From: Lacimicrobium alkaliphilum | GTDB lineage: Bacteria > Pseudomonadota > Gammaproteobacteria > Enterobacterales > Alteromonadaceae | DNA length: 64,000 nt | Direction of reading: 5' to 3' | Assembly: GCF_001466725.1 (NCBI RefSeq) | Contig: NZ_CP013650.1 | Coordinates: 1,178,001 to 1,242,000 of the forward strand | Shown: in pieces, positions 47,379-55,583 of the stretch | Layout of the letters: every line of letters starts with the position of its first letter | Numbering within the stretch: the first letter of the stretch is position 1 | Notes under the pieces: model-generated | Told to the model about the DNA's origin: nothing | What the model saw: the letters and a program-made list of their open reading frames with translations, nothing else | The model's database searches: none | Translations under genes and position numbers: made by a program

Positions 47379-50300
47379 CTATTTAGTAATCTCTCGAATG
47401 TGGGTGTTGATTGCGTCAAAACTCATAAAGTGGCCTTCGATAAACTGAGTAGCTAGTTGTCTGATTAGGATATTTAACTTTGGTATGTGTCGTAAATGCT
47501 CCATAACAGCGCATAGTAACAACGCAAGTTTTTGCTCAGCTTCTTTACCATCAGCTTGGTGGATTGCAAGCTGACAGCAGGAATTGAAGACATGCTCTGT
47601 ATACTCAAAGTTTCCGGGGTTTGTCATCCAATTTTTCCGTGAGGTCTCTCCGTTAAAAATAGTTTGAGCGAGAGTAATCACCAAGATTTTATGAAGGTGT
47701 GCTATTGCCTCTTCAGTGTTCTGATAGGCGTTAGGATACATTTGTAGCAGCTTCGCCAAAAAGTAGTTTGAGTACTCATCCTTGGATCTGGCTAGTTGTA
47801 ATAGCTCTTCGTAAGTGAGCGGATAAGGGATTCCACAAGTGACATGGCGATAGAGCCCTACAAGTTTTTGCTCAATATCTAAATTTACACTGATGGACAT
47901 ACAAAATTGCAAGGAATTCGCTATTGGATAGCTTGCTTGCTTTGATAATTGGGCAAACGTTGGATCAATGCATAGCCATGGTATATCGTTCGAAATAGAA
48001 AGGCTGAGGCTTGAATACACCGATTCATCTACTGAGGCGTGGATCTGCACAATGTCTGGCGGCATATCCACTAAACGCGGGGTTATTATTTCCGCTGTTT
48101 CAAGTGCGTGCTTTATCGCGTTTTGAACATCGGCGGTATACGCCTTTACATGTGCAGACGTCGTTATTCTTATTTTTCTTGTGTCTTTCTCAATGCCCAT
48201 CCTCATATAGTCTTCCCTGTTAATATTTTCAAGGAATGCTTCAAGTAAGGCCTTGGTTTCCATGGTGATCGCCAAGGTGGTAGTGCTCTGAATCAGGCCA
48301 TGAATCAACCCGGTTAAACCAAGGTAGACAATTGCATAAACATCTAAGATGATTTGACTTGGTTGACTTTCCCCAAAGTTCGGCAGCGGGTGTTTGATAG
48401 AAGAAGTTGAGCAGTACTGATTAAGTGCTGCGTGCACAGGACACTGCTTTTCAAATCGGTGTCCTTTTAGAAATAGAGGGATTGCTGGGTTAGAGCATAT
48501 GGCTTCTTCGGTACCGTCCGTGCTGAGCAGCAGTTTTCTTTCTACGCTGCTGATCATTTCTTCCGGGTCCTCAGGTAGCGACAACTGATAAAAGCAATCA
48601 CTGCCATCATTGTTGGTTTGTCTCAGATCGCATGCCATCCTCAGTATTGCAACGTAGGGTGGTAAAACCTCCACAAGTTTGACTTCCTGCATCCCATGGT
48701 TGGCGCTCTCTCCCACCTGCATATTAAGCAAAATCTCACCCAATGGGGAGTCACTTTTCAGCAACGAGGAGTGACTTGGTTCGATATTCTGTACTATCAG
48801 TTTGGAGACTGCTTTTCCTTCGAGAAGGAAATTGAAGCCCCCTAGACATACATCTGTTGTTTTTGATGGCTCGAGGTGCAAATCCTCTTTTTTAAGTGCT
48901 GCCTTGGAAAAATGGAAATTGGTTATATCTTTAGCACAGTCGTTCGGGTTTTCTACAAACCAGTTGACAAGAATATTCTCAGCCCGAAAAAAACCATCGT
49001 TGCAGGATATTTCAATGAGTAATGGCAATGCCAGCTTGGATGGACGTATGAACAACTCGTTGGGAATATTTTTGAGTAGAGCCGCATACTTTGCTTTTGG
49101 TGTTTGATTTCTTTTGTGCAGATGAATTAAGTAATGCCATAGTGGGAGAGGATCAGCATCCAACTTCAGTGCTGACTCCATGGCCTCGATAGCACCGGAT
49201 ATATCATTGATCCTCTCAAGCTGTCTAGCTTTGACTTCCCACAAGAATCCGCACCAGTCTTCCGCTGGTATGTCATCTAATATAGCTTTGAGGGTGATCA
49301 GTTGGTGGCTGTTAAAAAGAGCGATGATGTAGATTCTAACAAGTGGTGATAGCCATAAATCTCCTTTGGGTACTACCGGATTCAAAAGAGTGCATACTTG
49401 TGAGGCTAGATCGGCATCAGTTAATTTGGTGGTTAAGTCCAGCATTCTGTGCGGGTTTAATTGTGATAACTCACTTGTGTGGGCTGATACTAACTTAGCA
49501 ACTGCGTTTTTGATTTCCAGCTTGGATTTTGGGCTGCCATCGTCTTTAAGACAAAGTAATTCTATAGTGACAAAGTGTCGTTCTATATCGTTGGTTGTGT
49601 CAACCTTACCGCCTCGATTGAGCCACTGAGCAATGTCATTGGATTGGGCGATATGACTGAGTATGAAAAATTGCTCTCGTGAGATCTCCGCATTTTCTGT
49701 TAGACGCTTAATCAAGAATTTTCGATAAGAGAAGTCCCTCTCTGCCTTATCGATTTCAGCCTGAGGGCCTGTAAGGGTGTTCGAGCTACGTTCCTTTATA
49801 CTCCGCAGAATCGAGGCTGCCTTAGAGTCCAGTTGCTCAATGGCGGAAATGTGCTTCCAGCAAGCATCGATCAAGCGGTCTTCGCTTCCGCCAAAATAGT
49901 TTAGAAAGCCAATTGATTGAATAATCAATCTTTTGTCTTTGCCCTGACATTCATTCAGCAGTGCTATGGCCTCGTCTACAAGTTCCATAACCAGCCTTTT
50001 TTCTGAGCGGGTTATGAGCCAATAATGCGTTGGAGAAATTAGACTGTTGAAATGATTACAGCGTGTAATCAAGCTTACAACTTTGCTATTGAAGGATGGG
50101 TAGATAGTTTTTAGGCGCTCGGCAGCCGCGACGGACTGCTCAAGACTCTCACATCGCAGTAGCCCTCGGGTCAATCCGCATAGTGTTATCTCTGTTAAGG
50201 CAGTTGCTTTGCTGGTGAAATGACTCTCAAGATAGTTTTTTGTAGCAATAAACTCAAAATACACTTCCTGGCAATATTCACCCTGCGGGCTAGTGACCTC

Positions 50301-50708
50301 ATATCTGGAGATGGCATCTTTACTCCTTTCGTTGTGGAGATCTAGCCTCATCAAAATTGAAAGGGCAATGTCGTTAAAAAGGCCATCAGGAAAGGCTCTG
50401 ATGCAGTTTTCTATTTGTGAATAGCTATTTTCTGGAGGCTGGCCGTATGCCAGTTCAACAAGCACAGAGGCTGCCGACAATATTGCTGTAGTAGAGGCAT
50501 CGAGTTGATCTGTTGTTTGAAGTGTTGTGAGTTTTTCTTTGGCAGTGTCTATGTTGCGATGACGAAGGCTAGTGAGTATATCAACAATCGGTTTCTGGAT
50601 TACTGATGGAGTTATTGCTTGGTGAACGTGCTTTTCTCTGACGTTATCTCCAAGTCCAGAATGGTTTTGAATAATCCGCCCAGTGGGGGGGCCATTGTCC
50701 TTTATCAT
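47379..50708 (-). CDS. TPR / GreAB-C-like / PIN-like conflict protein
   Basis: The 1109-residue protein begins with the motif HSGLGDNV (16-23), which recurs in its small partner. Residues about 40-610 are helical repeats with TPR character (clearest near 485-545). Residues about 615-690 contain SPLGEILLNMQVGESANHG, close to the C-terminal domain of GreA/GreB (SPLGxALLGKxVGD). Residues about 785-935 look like a PIN nuclease: Asp in IILDVYAIVYLGLTGLI (789), Glu in LAITMETKALLEAFL (817) and acids in SNDIPWLCIDPTFAQL (908, 915). A helical C-terminus follows. TPR-GreABC-PIN proteins are, from memory, known in prokaryotic conflict surveys. Likely an RNase effector; this is inference. The start overlaps the 110-residue gene by 4 bp. 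Confidence 0.75.
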   Translation of the reverse strand: MIKDNGPPTGRIIQNHSGLGDNVREKHVHQAITPSVIQKPIVDILTSLRHRNIDTAKEKLTTLQTTDQLDASTTAILSAASVLVELAYGQPPENSYSQIENCIRAFPDGLFNDIALSILMRLDLHNERSKDAISRYEVTSPQGEYCQEVYFEFIATKNYLESHFTSKATALTEITLCGLTRGLLRCESLEQSVAAAERLKTIYPSFNSKVVSLITRCNHFNSLISPTHYWLITRSEKRLVMELVDEAIALLNECQGKDKRLIIQSIGFLNYFGGSEDRLIDACWKHISAIEQLDSKAASILRSIKERSSNTLTGPQAEIDKAERDFSYRKFLIKRLTENAEISREQFFILSHIAQSNDIAQWLNRGGKVDTTNDIERHFVTIELLCLKDDGSPKSKLEIKNAVAKLVSAHTSELSQLNPHRMLDLTTKLTDADLASQVCTLLNPVVPKGDLWLSPLVRIYIIALFNSHQLITLKAILDDIPAEDWCGFLWEVKARQLERINDISGAIEAMESALKLDADPLPLWHYLIHLHKRNQTPKAKYAALLKNIPNELFIRPSKLALPLLIEISCNDGFFRAENILVNWFVENPNDCAKDITNFHFSKAALKKEDLHLEPSKTTDVCLGGFNFLLEGKAVSKLIVQNIEPSHSSLLKSDSPLGEILLNMQVGESANHGMQEVKLVEVLPPYVAILRMACDLRQTNNDGSDCFYQLSLPEDPEEMISSVERKLLLSTDGTEEAICSNPAIPLFLKGHRFEKQCPVHAALNQYCSTSSIKHPLPNFGESQPSQIILDVYAIVYLGLTGLIHGLIQSTTTLAITMETKALLEAFLENINREDYMRMGIEKDTRKIRITTSAHVKAYTADVQNAIKHALETAEIITPRLVDMPPDIVQIHASVDESVYSSLSLSISNDIPWLCIDPTFAQLSKQASYPIANSLQFCMSISVNLDIEQKLVGLYRHVTCGIPYPLTYEELLQLARSKDEYSNYFLAKLLQMYPNAYQNTEEAIAHLHKILVITLAQTIFNGETSRKNWMTNPGNFEYTEHVFNSCCQLAIHQADGKEAEQKLALLLCAVMEHLRHIPKLNILIRQLATQFIEGHFMSFDAINTHIREITK

Positions 50709-51037
50709 TGGTGGTTAATTATCTTATTACCGGCTACATTGTCGCCTTTGCCTGAGTGTGTCTGAATTATTGTTGTGGATTTGTTGGGTTTAATCTGGCG
50801 GATGATCTCCAGAGTGTCGTTAGAGGCGAGCAGGCTCCTTTCAATTGCAGATTCACTCATATCACTATTGAGTTCCATGCGGGAAATCTGGTTTTCTAAC
50901 GCTCTCAGTGTTGAATCATCAACAAGCCAGTTTTTCAAACGGTCTTTGAGGTTTGCTCTTGAGAGGGCCAATGAGTGCTTCAGCATGTCGTAGATGGTGC
51001 TGGCTAATATTGATGTAGTGATAGCCTCAGAAATCAT
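50705..51037 (-). CDS. Small HSGxGDNV-motif partner protein
   Basis: 110 residues. An N-terminal helix (EAITTSILASTIYDMLKHSLALSR) and a charged middle are followed by a basic linker and a C-terminal TTIIQTHSGKGDNVAGNKI (motif HSGKGDNV at 94-101). The same HSGxGDNV motif opens the downstream 1109-residue protein. Its ATG has a CCGGAG ribosome site. The stop overlaps the next start (ATGA), so the two proteins are made together and probably interact. I know no firm family name. A sensor, adaptor or immunity role is possible. Confidence 0.7.
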   Translation of the reverse strand: MISEAITTSILASTIYDMLKHSLALSRANLKDRLKNWLVDDSTLRALENQISRMELNSDMSESAIERSLLASNDTLEIIRQIKPNKSTTIIQTHSGKGDNVAGNKIINHQ

Positions 51038-51258
51038 GGAGTACTCCGGTTTTTATTTCGCATGACTATCCATTTTTACAGATATTGGTTTTGCTGTTTA
51101 GTTATACTTTGCTTAACTGAAGAGTTTTTCAAGTGTAGTATTGAAAATAATTGTCTTTGGAGTAGCCAAAACAGGATTACTCGACGCCAAGACGGCATAG
51201 GAGAAGCGAGCAATTTGGATAAGGCTGAGAGAGAAGTTTATGCACAGTTAAAAGAAAA

Positions 51259-51281
51259 AAGCCGACTGACCAGTCGGCTTT
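51259..51281 (-). terminator. Terminator after the SIR2-like gene
   Basis: AGCCGACTG and CAGTCGGCT (51260-51279) form a perfect 9 bp stem; on the minus strand TTTTTTCTTTT follows. It closes transcription coming from nth/SIR2 and separates it from the 110-residue gene. Confidence 0.85.
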
Positions 51282-51309
51282 TGGAAACTGTAAGAGTTAA
51301 CAACCTTTG

Positions 51310-51438
51310 TTACTTGCTATTGACGCGTGTTACTTTGCGAGTACTGCCTTCTTTTAAGGCCTTTGTGAAGGCTGCACCTAAAGCTCGCATACCATCAATT
51401 TTGCGTTGGGAAAGTTCGCCTTGTCGGTTTGAAAGCAT
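51310..51438 (-). CDS. Candidate 42-residue small protein
   Basis: ATG at 51438 has a strong Shine-Dalgarno-like GAGGGGGAT with 4-6 bp spacing and opens MLSNRQGELSQRKIDGMRALGAAFTKALKEGSTRKVTRVNSK. It overlaps the 3' end of the SIR2-like gene by 86-44 bases in another frame and stops 29 bp before the terminator, so it is positioned as the last gene of the unit. Basic, helical, no homologue recognised. It may be a true small gene or chance. Confidence 0.4.
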   Translation of the reverse strand: MLSNRQGELSQRKIDGMRALGAAFTKALKEGSTRKVTRVNSK

Positions 51439-52474
51439 GATAATCCCCCTCTGAGTAACCATGATCTTTGTGGCTCAATAACCAGTGGTCAAATTCTACC
51501 CTTTTTTTAGTTACATTTGCAAGCCTAGCATAAAAGGCGTTGAGTTTCGAATATTGAGCCTGGGCTATGTACAACGATACGTCTATGGTGGCGCTGTGTG
51601 CGTTGATGAAGGCAATAATTATCTCCCCGAGAATGCGCATCTCTTTTAGTTGGAAATTGCTCTTAGGTCGTTGATATGGCGTACATTTTTCACGATTACT
51701 TACAAGGTCAAATTTTATTTCGTAAGTATGCTCATCAGTAATTACCCCTGTAACTTGTTCAATGTGAGCTAAAGTTTCAGCGGGCAAAGTAGAGGTTGTG
51801 TCAGTTTTGGGAGTAAAATAAATCTCGTACTGTTCGCCCAATAGCTCGAATTGAGCAACTTGCACTGGGATTTTCTCTCCAACGTCAAAATCCTCAAATG
51901 TCAGAGGGACGTATCGTAAAACTTCAGTACAAGACAGTATATCCAAGAGATCACCTTGGACTTGTTTACCGGTGAGATGAGGCTGTTTACTTAGATTGTA
52001 ATGATACGGCGTCCCCCCTGCTGTAATGATCATGGATTCAATATGTGCCAGCGGCAAACCATCTTCACTTATACCCAGAAAGAAAACTATATCCCCCCTT
52101 TCCCAGATAAATGTAGATAGATCAACTGTAGGAAGGTCTCTCTGATCTAATAGTGATTGGATATTATTGATACAGCCGTAGACATGGGTAACCGTACCGC
52201 CTGATTGCTCGAGCAGATTGTCAATATTCAATGTGTAATGCATGAATTCAATATTCATGTATCTACAGATCTCTTCGAGTCTACTGCACTCTTTATGAAC
52301 TGAGCTCGGACTATATTGCTCAAAGGCATTTCTGATTTCTTCTGAAGCAGCTAGTGCTTCACAGCTGGATTTTGACAAAAACTTTTGATACAGAGGATGT
52401 TCTGAAATCTCCTCATAAGTTGGCGCGCCAGATGTTGCGGATAAACCTGCACCGGAAATCAGTACTAACCTCAT
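51395..52474 (-). CDS. SIR2-like NAD-binding protein (probable defence gene)
   Basis: From ATG 52474 the 359-residue protein begins MRLVLISGAGLSATSGAPTYEE, the sirtuin NAD-binding GAGxSxxSGxPT loop, followed by HYTLNIDNLLEQSG (residues 79-92; sirtuin TQNIDxL) and a strand-turn-strand ending FFLGISEDGLPLAHI. The usual catalytic HG is replaced: the aligned position reads VYG (Tyr99), with a His two residues before. No zinc-ribbon cysteines are present. About 170 C-terminal residues are unrecognised. Such SIR2 domains in islands often act as NADases in anti-phage defence; that is inference. It lies 22 bp after nth in the same direction. Confidence 0.78.
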   Translation of the reverse strand: MRLVLISGAGLSATSGAPTYEEISEHPLYQKFLSKSSCEALAASEEIRNAFEQYSPSSVHKECSRLEEICRYMNIEFMHYTLNIDNLLEQSGGTVTHVYGCINNIQSLLDQRDLPTVDLSTFIWERGDIVFFLGISEDGLPLAHIESMIITAGGTPYHYNLSKQPHLTGKQVQGDLLDILSCTEVLRYVPLTFEDFDVGEKIPVQVAQFELLGEQYEIYFTPKTDTTSTLPAETLAHIEQVTGVITDEHTYEIKFDLVSNREKCTPYQRPKSNFQLKEMRILGEIIIAFINAHSATIDVSLYIAQAQYSKLNAFYARLANVTKKRVEFDHWLLSHKDHGYSEGDYHAFKPTRRTFPTQN

Positions 52475-52496
52475 TGAGAACTCACTTTTGATATAT

Positions 52497-53159
52497 TCAA
52501 TATTCGGTCTTCTCTTTGAACTCACACAAGTCTTCAATGATACAGGCACCGCACTTCGGCTTGCGCGCCGTGCAGACATATCGGCCATGCAAGATAAACC
52601 AGTGGTGTAGGTTGAACATAAACTCTTTTTTGTTAGGAGTATTTTTTATAATCGCTTGCTCAGTCTGCTCAACCGTCTTGCCTTTGGCGTAGCCAGTACG
52701 GTTCGCCACGCGCTGAATGTGCGTATCAACGGCGAGGAAGTATCTACCTTCATTATCTTTTAGCCAGCCAAAGGCGGTATTGAGCACCACATTGGCTGTT
52801 TTACGGCCAACTCCCGGCAGGGCTTCCAGTGCGGCTCTGTCCTGGGGCACCTGTGAGCCATGTTGTTCCACCAGTATACGGCAGGTTTTGATTACATTTT
52901 CGGCTTTGGCGTTAAACAGGCCGATGGTTTTGATATAGTCTTTCAGGCCATCAACCCCCAGAGCCAGAATGGCTTCAGGGCTATTGGCTACCGGATAAAG
53001 TCTGGCTGTGGCCTTATTCACCCCCACATCAGTAGCCTGTGCGGATAAGATCACCGCGATCAGCAATTCAAACGGGCTGTTGTAGTTAAGCTCCGTAGTA
53101 GGGTGGGGGTTATCGTCGCGCAGACGGCTGAGGATTTCTCTGCGTTTAAGGTTATTCAT
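52497..53159 (-). CDS. nth: Endonuclease III, host/island chimera
   Basis: Nth is a DNA glycosylase/AP lyase for oxidised pyrimidines. The 220-residue protein has the helix-hairpin-helix LPGVGRKTANVVL with the catalytic Lys, the catalytic Asp in AVDTHIQRV, and the 4Fe-4S cysteines in CTARKPKCGACIIEDLC. Up to NTAFGW the sequence is host; then comes LKDNEGRYFLAVDTH in place of the native PTIAVDTH, so everything downstream is island-supplied. The junction adds five residues before the catalytic Asp loop. It follows rsxE by 9 bp. The displaced native end is at 40931-41179. Confidence 0.95.
   Translation of the reverse strand: MNNLKRREILSRLRDDNPHPTTELNYNSPFELLIAVILSAQATDVGVNKATARLYPVANSPEAILALGVDGLKDYIKTIGLFNAKAENVIKTCRILVEQHGSQVPQDRAALEALPGVGRKTANVVLNTAFGWLKDNEGRYFLAVDTHIQRVANRTGYAKGKTVEQTEQAIIKNTPNKKEFMFNLHHWFILHGRYVCTARKPKCGACIIEDLCEFKEKTEY
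52763..52772. other. attR core of the island
   Basis: GCCAGCCAAA here encodes F-G-W (minus strand TTTGGCTGGC) of the chimeric nth and matches the attL core at 41170-41179. Host nth lies to the right; island DNA (TTATCTTTTA on the plus strand) to the left. Expected crossover dinucleotide at 52765-52766. Confidence 0.88.
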
Positions 53160-53168
53160 AGCGGACCT

Positions 53169-53861
53169 TTAATTTTCAGCGGTGACTCTGGCACGCTGTA
53201 CTACTTTATCAGGGGCCCGGGCCAGTTGCTCAAAGCGTTTGTCGAGCAGGTTTTTCAGCGCAATCAGAAGGCCCATACCAATAAAGGCGCCGGGCGGTAA
53301 AATGGCCAGTAGAAAGTTATTGTCACTGTGGAAAAAGGTGATCAATAAGGATTTGGCCCAGTCACCGAGTAAAAATTCAGCCCCGACAAACAGGGTGCCA
53401 TAACCCAGCAACTCGCGCATGGCACCGAGTAACACCAGTACTATTGAGAACCCCAGTCCCATCATCAGACCGTCGAAGGCGGCGAACTTAACCGGATTTT
53501 TTGACGCATAAGCTTCCGCCCGGCCTATGATGGCGCAGTTTGTGACGATCAGCGGAATAAAAATACCCAGTGCCAGATAGAGGTTAAAGGTAAAGGCATT
53601 CATCAATAACTGCACTATGGTCACAAAGGCGGCGATAATCATCACGAAGATAGGAATACGGATCTCATTTGGCACCCAGTTACGTACCAGTGAGACGGTG
53701 GTATTGGAGCCGATTAACACTAAGGTGGTGGCCAGCCCCAGACCCAGCCCGTTGATCAGGGTGCCGGTCACGGCCAGCAACGGGCAAAGTCCCAGCAGTT
53801 GCACCAGAGCCGCATTGTTTTTCCACAGGCCCTGATGGGAAAGGGTTTTATACTCACTCAT
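53169..53861 (-). CDS. rsxE: Electron transport complex subunit RsxE
   Basis: RsxE is an integral membrane subunit of the Rsx/Rnf complex, which couples electron flow between NADH and ferredoxin-type carriers to ion movement and, in E. coli, keeps SoxR reduced. From ATG 53861 the 230-residue protein (E. coli 231) starts [34 protein letters not shown] and has about six membrane helices, with [15 protein letters not shown] as the family mark. Overlaps rsxG by 8 bp. Confidence 0.95.
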   Translation of the reverse strand: MSEYKTLSHQGLWKNNAALVQLLGLCPLLAVTGTLINGLGLGLATTLVLIGSNTTVSLVRNWVPNEIRIPIFVMIIAAFVTIVQLLMNAFTFNLYLALGIFIPLIVTNCAIIGRAEAYASKNPVKFAAFDGLMMGLGFSIVLVLLGAMRELLGYGTLFVGAEFLLGDWAKSLLITFFHSDNNFLLAILPPGAFIGMGLLIALKNLLDKRFEQLARAPDKVVQRARVTAEN

Positions 53862-54510
53862 GCTGACTCTCCTGAGGATTCTGAGGCAGGCACTGATTCC
53901 CGGCCTGATAGAGCTCACTCTGGCGCTGTGTTACAAAAACCAATGCTTTTCTCACAGACTCCACCACGGCTCTGGGGGTGATAGTGGCACCGGTAAACTG
54001 ATCAAAATCGCCACCATCTTTGCGTACGGCCCAGCTTTTCTGGTTGCTATCGGTCAGGGACTTGCCGTCAAAGCTTAATATCCAGTCAGAAATCCGCCTT
54101 TCTATTTTATCTCCCAGCCCCGGTGTTTCTCTGTGCTCCAGCACGCGCACGCCACTGATAATACCATCAGCACCGACACCGACAATCAGGCGAATATTGC
54201 CGCTGTAGCCATTTGGCGTCATGGTTTCAATGGCCAGTGCCTGTGGCTGGCCATCGAGTCTGGCCCGATAGACAGTCTTTGGCTCTGCATTACCCAGCAA
54301 CTCTGAATTGACCACCAGGGTGCAGTCATGCTCCAGATCATTATCGTGCCAGTGGGGCGGAATAATGCTGTTAAGGGTTTTTTGCAGCTCGTTGCGCTGC
54401 TGTTGTTGAATAACCGGACTGGTAAAAAAATCTGTCAGTGCAATCAGGCCCGAGGTTACCAGCGCAAAGGCGGCCAGAATATAGCCATTTTTCTGCATAC
54501 TTCTGGTCAT
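53854..54510 (-). CDS. rsxG: Electron transport complex subunit RsxG
   Basis: RsxG carries a covalently bound FMN in the periplasm. The 218-residue product has an N-terminal membrane anchor (about 10-28) and the flavinylation site [18 protein letters not shown], in which the second Thr of TGATxT links FMN. The [18 protein letters not shown] segment is conserved. It overlaps rsxD by 4 bp. Confidence 0.95.
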   Translation of the reverse strand: MTRSMQKNGYILAAFALVTSGLIALTDFFTSPVIQQQQRNELQKTLNSIIPPHWHDNDLEHDCTLVVNSELLGNAEPKTVYRARLDGQPQALAIETMTPNGYSGNIRLIVGVGADGIISGVRVLEHRETPGLGDKIERRISDWILSFDGKSLTDSNQKSWAVRKDGGDFDQFTGATITPRAVVESVRKALVFVTQRQSELYQAGNQCLPQNPQESQHE

Positions 54511-55583
54511 GACTTTTTCACCTTTTGTCTGGCGCGACTGTGGCCATAAGTTCGCGGCCGGGTGTAATAATCGATCAACGGCACCGCCATATTCATCAGT
54601 ACAACGGCAAAAGCGATGGCATCGGGATAACCGCCCCAGGTGCGGATGATAATAATCCAGACACCAATAAAGGCACCGAAAATCAAGCGGCCTTTATTTG
54701 TGGTGCTGGCTGACACCGGGTCCGTGGCAATAAAAAAAGCGCCGAGCATGGTGCCGCCACTGAGCAGATGAAACAATGGTGAGGCAAACAGATCGCTGTT
54801 ACTGATATGCAGAATACCGGAAATCAGCGCCATGGCACCGAGCATACTCAGCGGGATATGCCATTTAATCGCCCGGACTTTGAGCAAAAACAGGCCACCG
54901 GCCAGATAGGCCAGATTAATCCAGTACCAGCCTGCGCCCAGCCCGTTGCTGAACTCAGGTTTGTCGAGGGCTTCGGTATAGGTCAGTCCCATGCCTAAAT
55001 CGGTTTTTACACTGTCCAGCGGTGTCGCCATGGTGTAACCATCGGCCAGACTGCGCACCTGATTGAGACTGTAACCTTCGGCGGTAAAACCGGTAAAGAT
55101 CAGGTAGCAGGCATCCAGAAAATCATAGCCCCTGGCAGCCAGTTCCTGCGGTGGCAGCCAGGCTGTCATGGCCACAGGGAAAGACACCAGCAGGGCGATA
55201 TAAGCCGCCATGGCAGGATTAAACAGGTTAAATCCTAGCCCGCCATAGAGCTGTTTGACGATAGCGATGGCAAAGAAAGCGCCGATAGCCACCACCCACC
55301 ACTCGGCCAGCGGCGGCAAACACAAGGCCAACAGCAAGGCGGTCAGTAGTGCACTGCAATCAGACAAGGCCTTCTCAAAGTCTTTTTTACGGATCTCCAG
55401 AATCAGCGCTTCGGTGCCCAGGGCAACGACGGCGGCGATAGCAAACTGAATCAGTGTGCCCCAGCCGAAAAACCATAACTGGGCGGCAAAACCCGGTAAT
55501 GTGGCGTAACAAACCAGGCGCATTAACTGTGCCGTGCTGCGCTGATGATACTGGTGGGGCGAACTGGTTACAGCGGTGTTCAT
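54507..55583 (-). CDS. rsxD: Electron transport complex subunit RsxD
   Basis: RsxD (358 residues) is a polytopic membrane subunit like NqrB, with about nine helices. The covalent FMN site is in [13 protein letters not shown]. Other hallmarks are [23 protein letters not shown] and [31 protein letters not shown]. It overlaps rsxC by 4 bp. Confidence 0.95.
   Translation of the reverse strand: MNTAVTSSPHQYHQRSTAQLMRLVCYATLPGFAAQLWFFGWGTLIQFAIAAVVALGTEALILEIRKKDFEKALSDCSALLTALLLALCLPPLAEWWVVAIGAFFAIAIVKQLYGGLGFNLFNPAMAAYIALLVSFPVAMTAWLPPQELAARGYDFLDACYLIFTGFTAEGYSLNQVRSLADGYTMATPLDSVKTDLGMGLTYTEALDKPEFSNGLGAGWYWINLAYLAGGLFLLKVRAIKWHIPLSMLGAMALISGILHISNSDLFASPLFHLLSGGTMLGAFFIATDPVSASTTNKGRLIFGAFIGVWIIIIRTWGGYPDAIAFAVVLMNMAVPLIDYYTRPRTYGHSRARQKVKKS

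Larger units (their letters stand above)
41173..52765. mobile_element. Serine-recombinase mobilizable island in nth (11.6 kb)
   Basis: The segment between two copies of GCCAGCCAAA interrupts nth. Its left end carries a large serine recombinase; its right end carries a substitute nth 3' end. Inside are a VapE-type replication protein, a MobV-like relaxase, small unknown proteins and probable defence cargo. The DNA is visibly more AT-rich than the flanking chromosome. No conjugation machinery or phage structural genes are present, so it is best described as an integrative mobilizable element that borrows a helper. Confidence 0.9.

Noticed and set aside
51062..51454. 130-codon plus-strand frame between the SIR2-like gene and the 110-residue gene
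   Set aside because: It runs through a strong terminator and the 3' end of the SIR2-like gene and lacks a ribosome site; the minus-strand 42-codon frame is better supported.
41173..52765. Prophage interpretation of the island
   Set aside because: No capsid, tail, terminase or lysis genes are present; the relaxase favours a mobilizable element, although a phage-satellite mode through VapE is not excluded.
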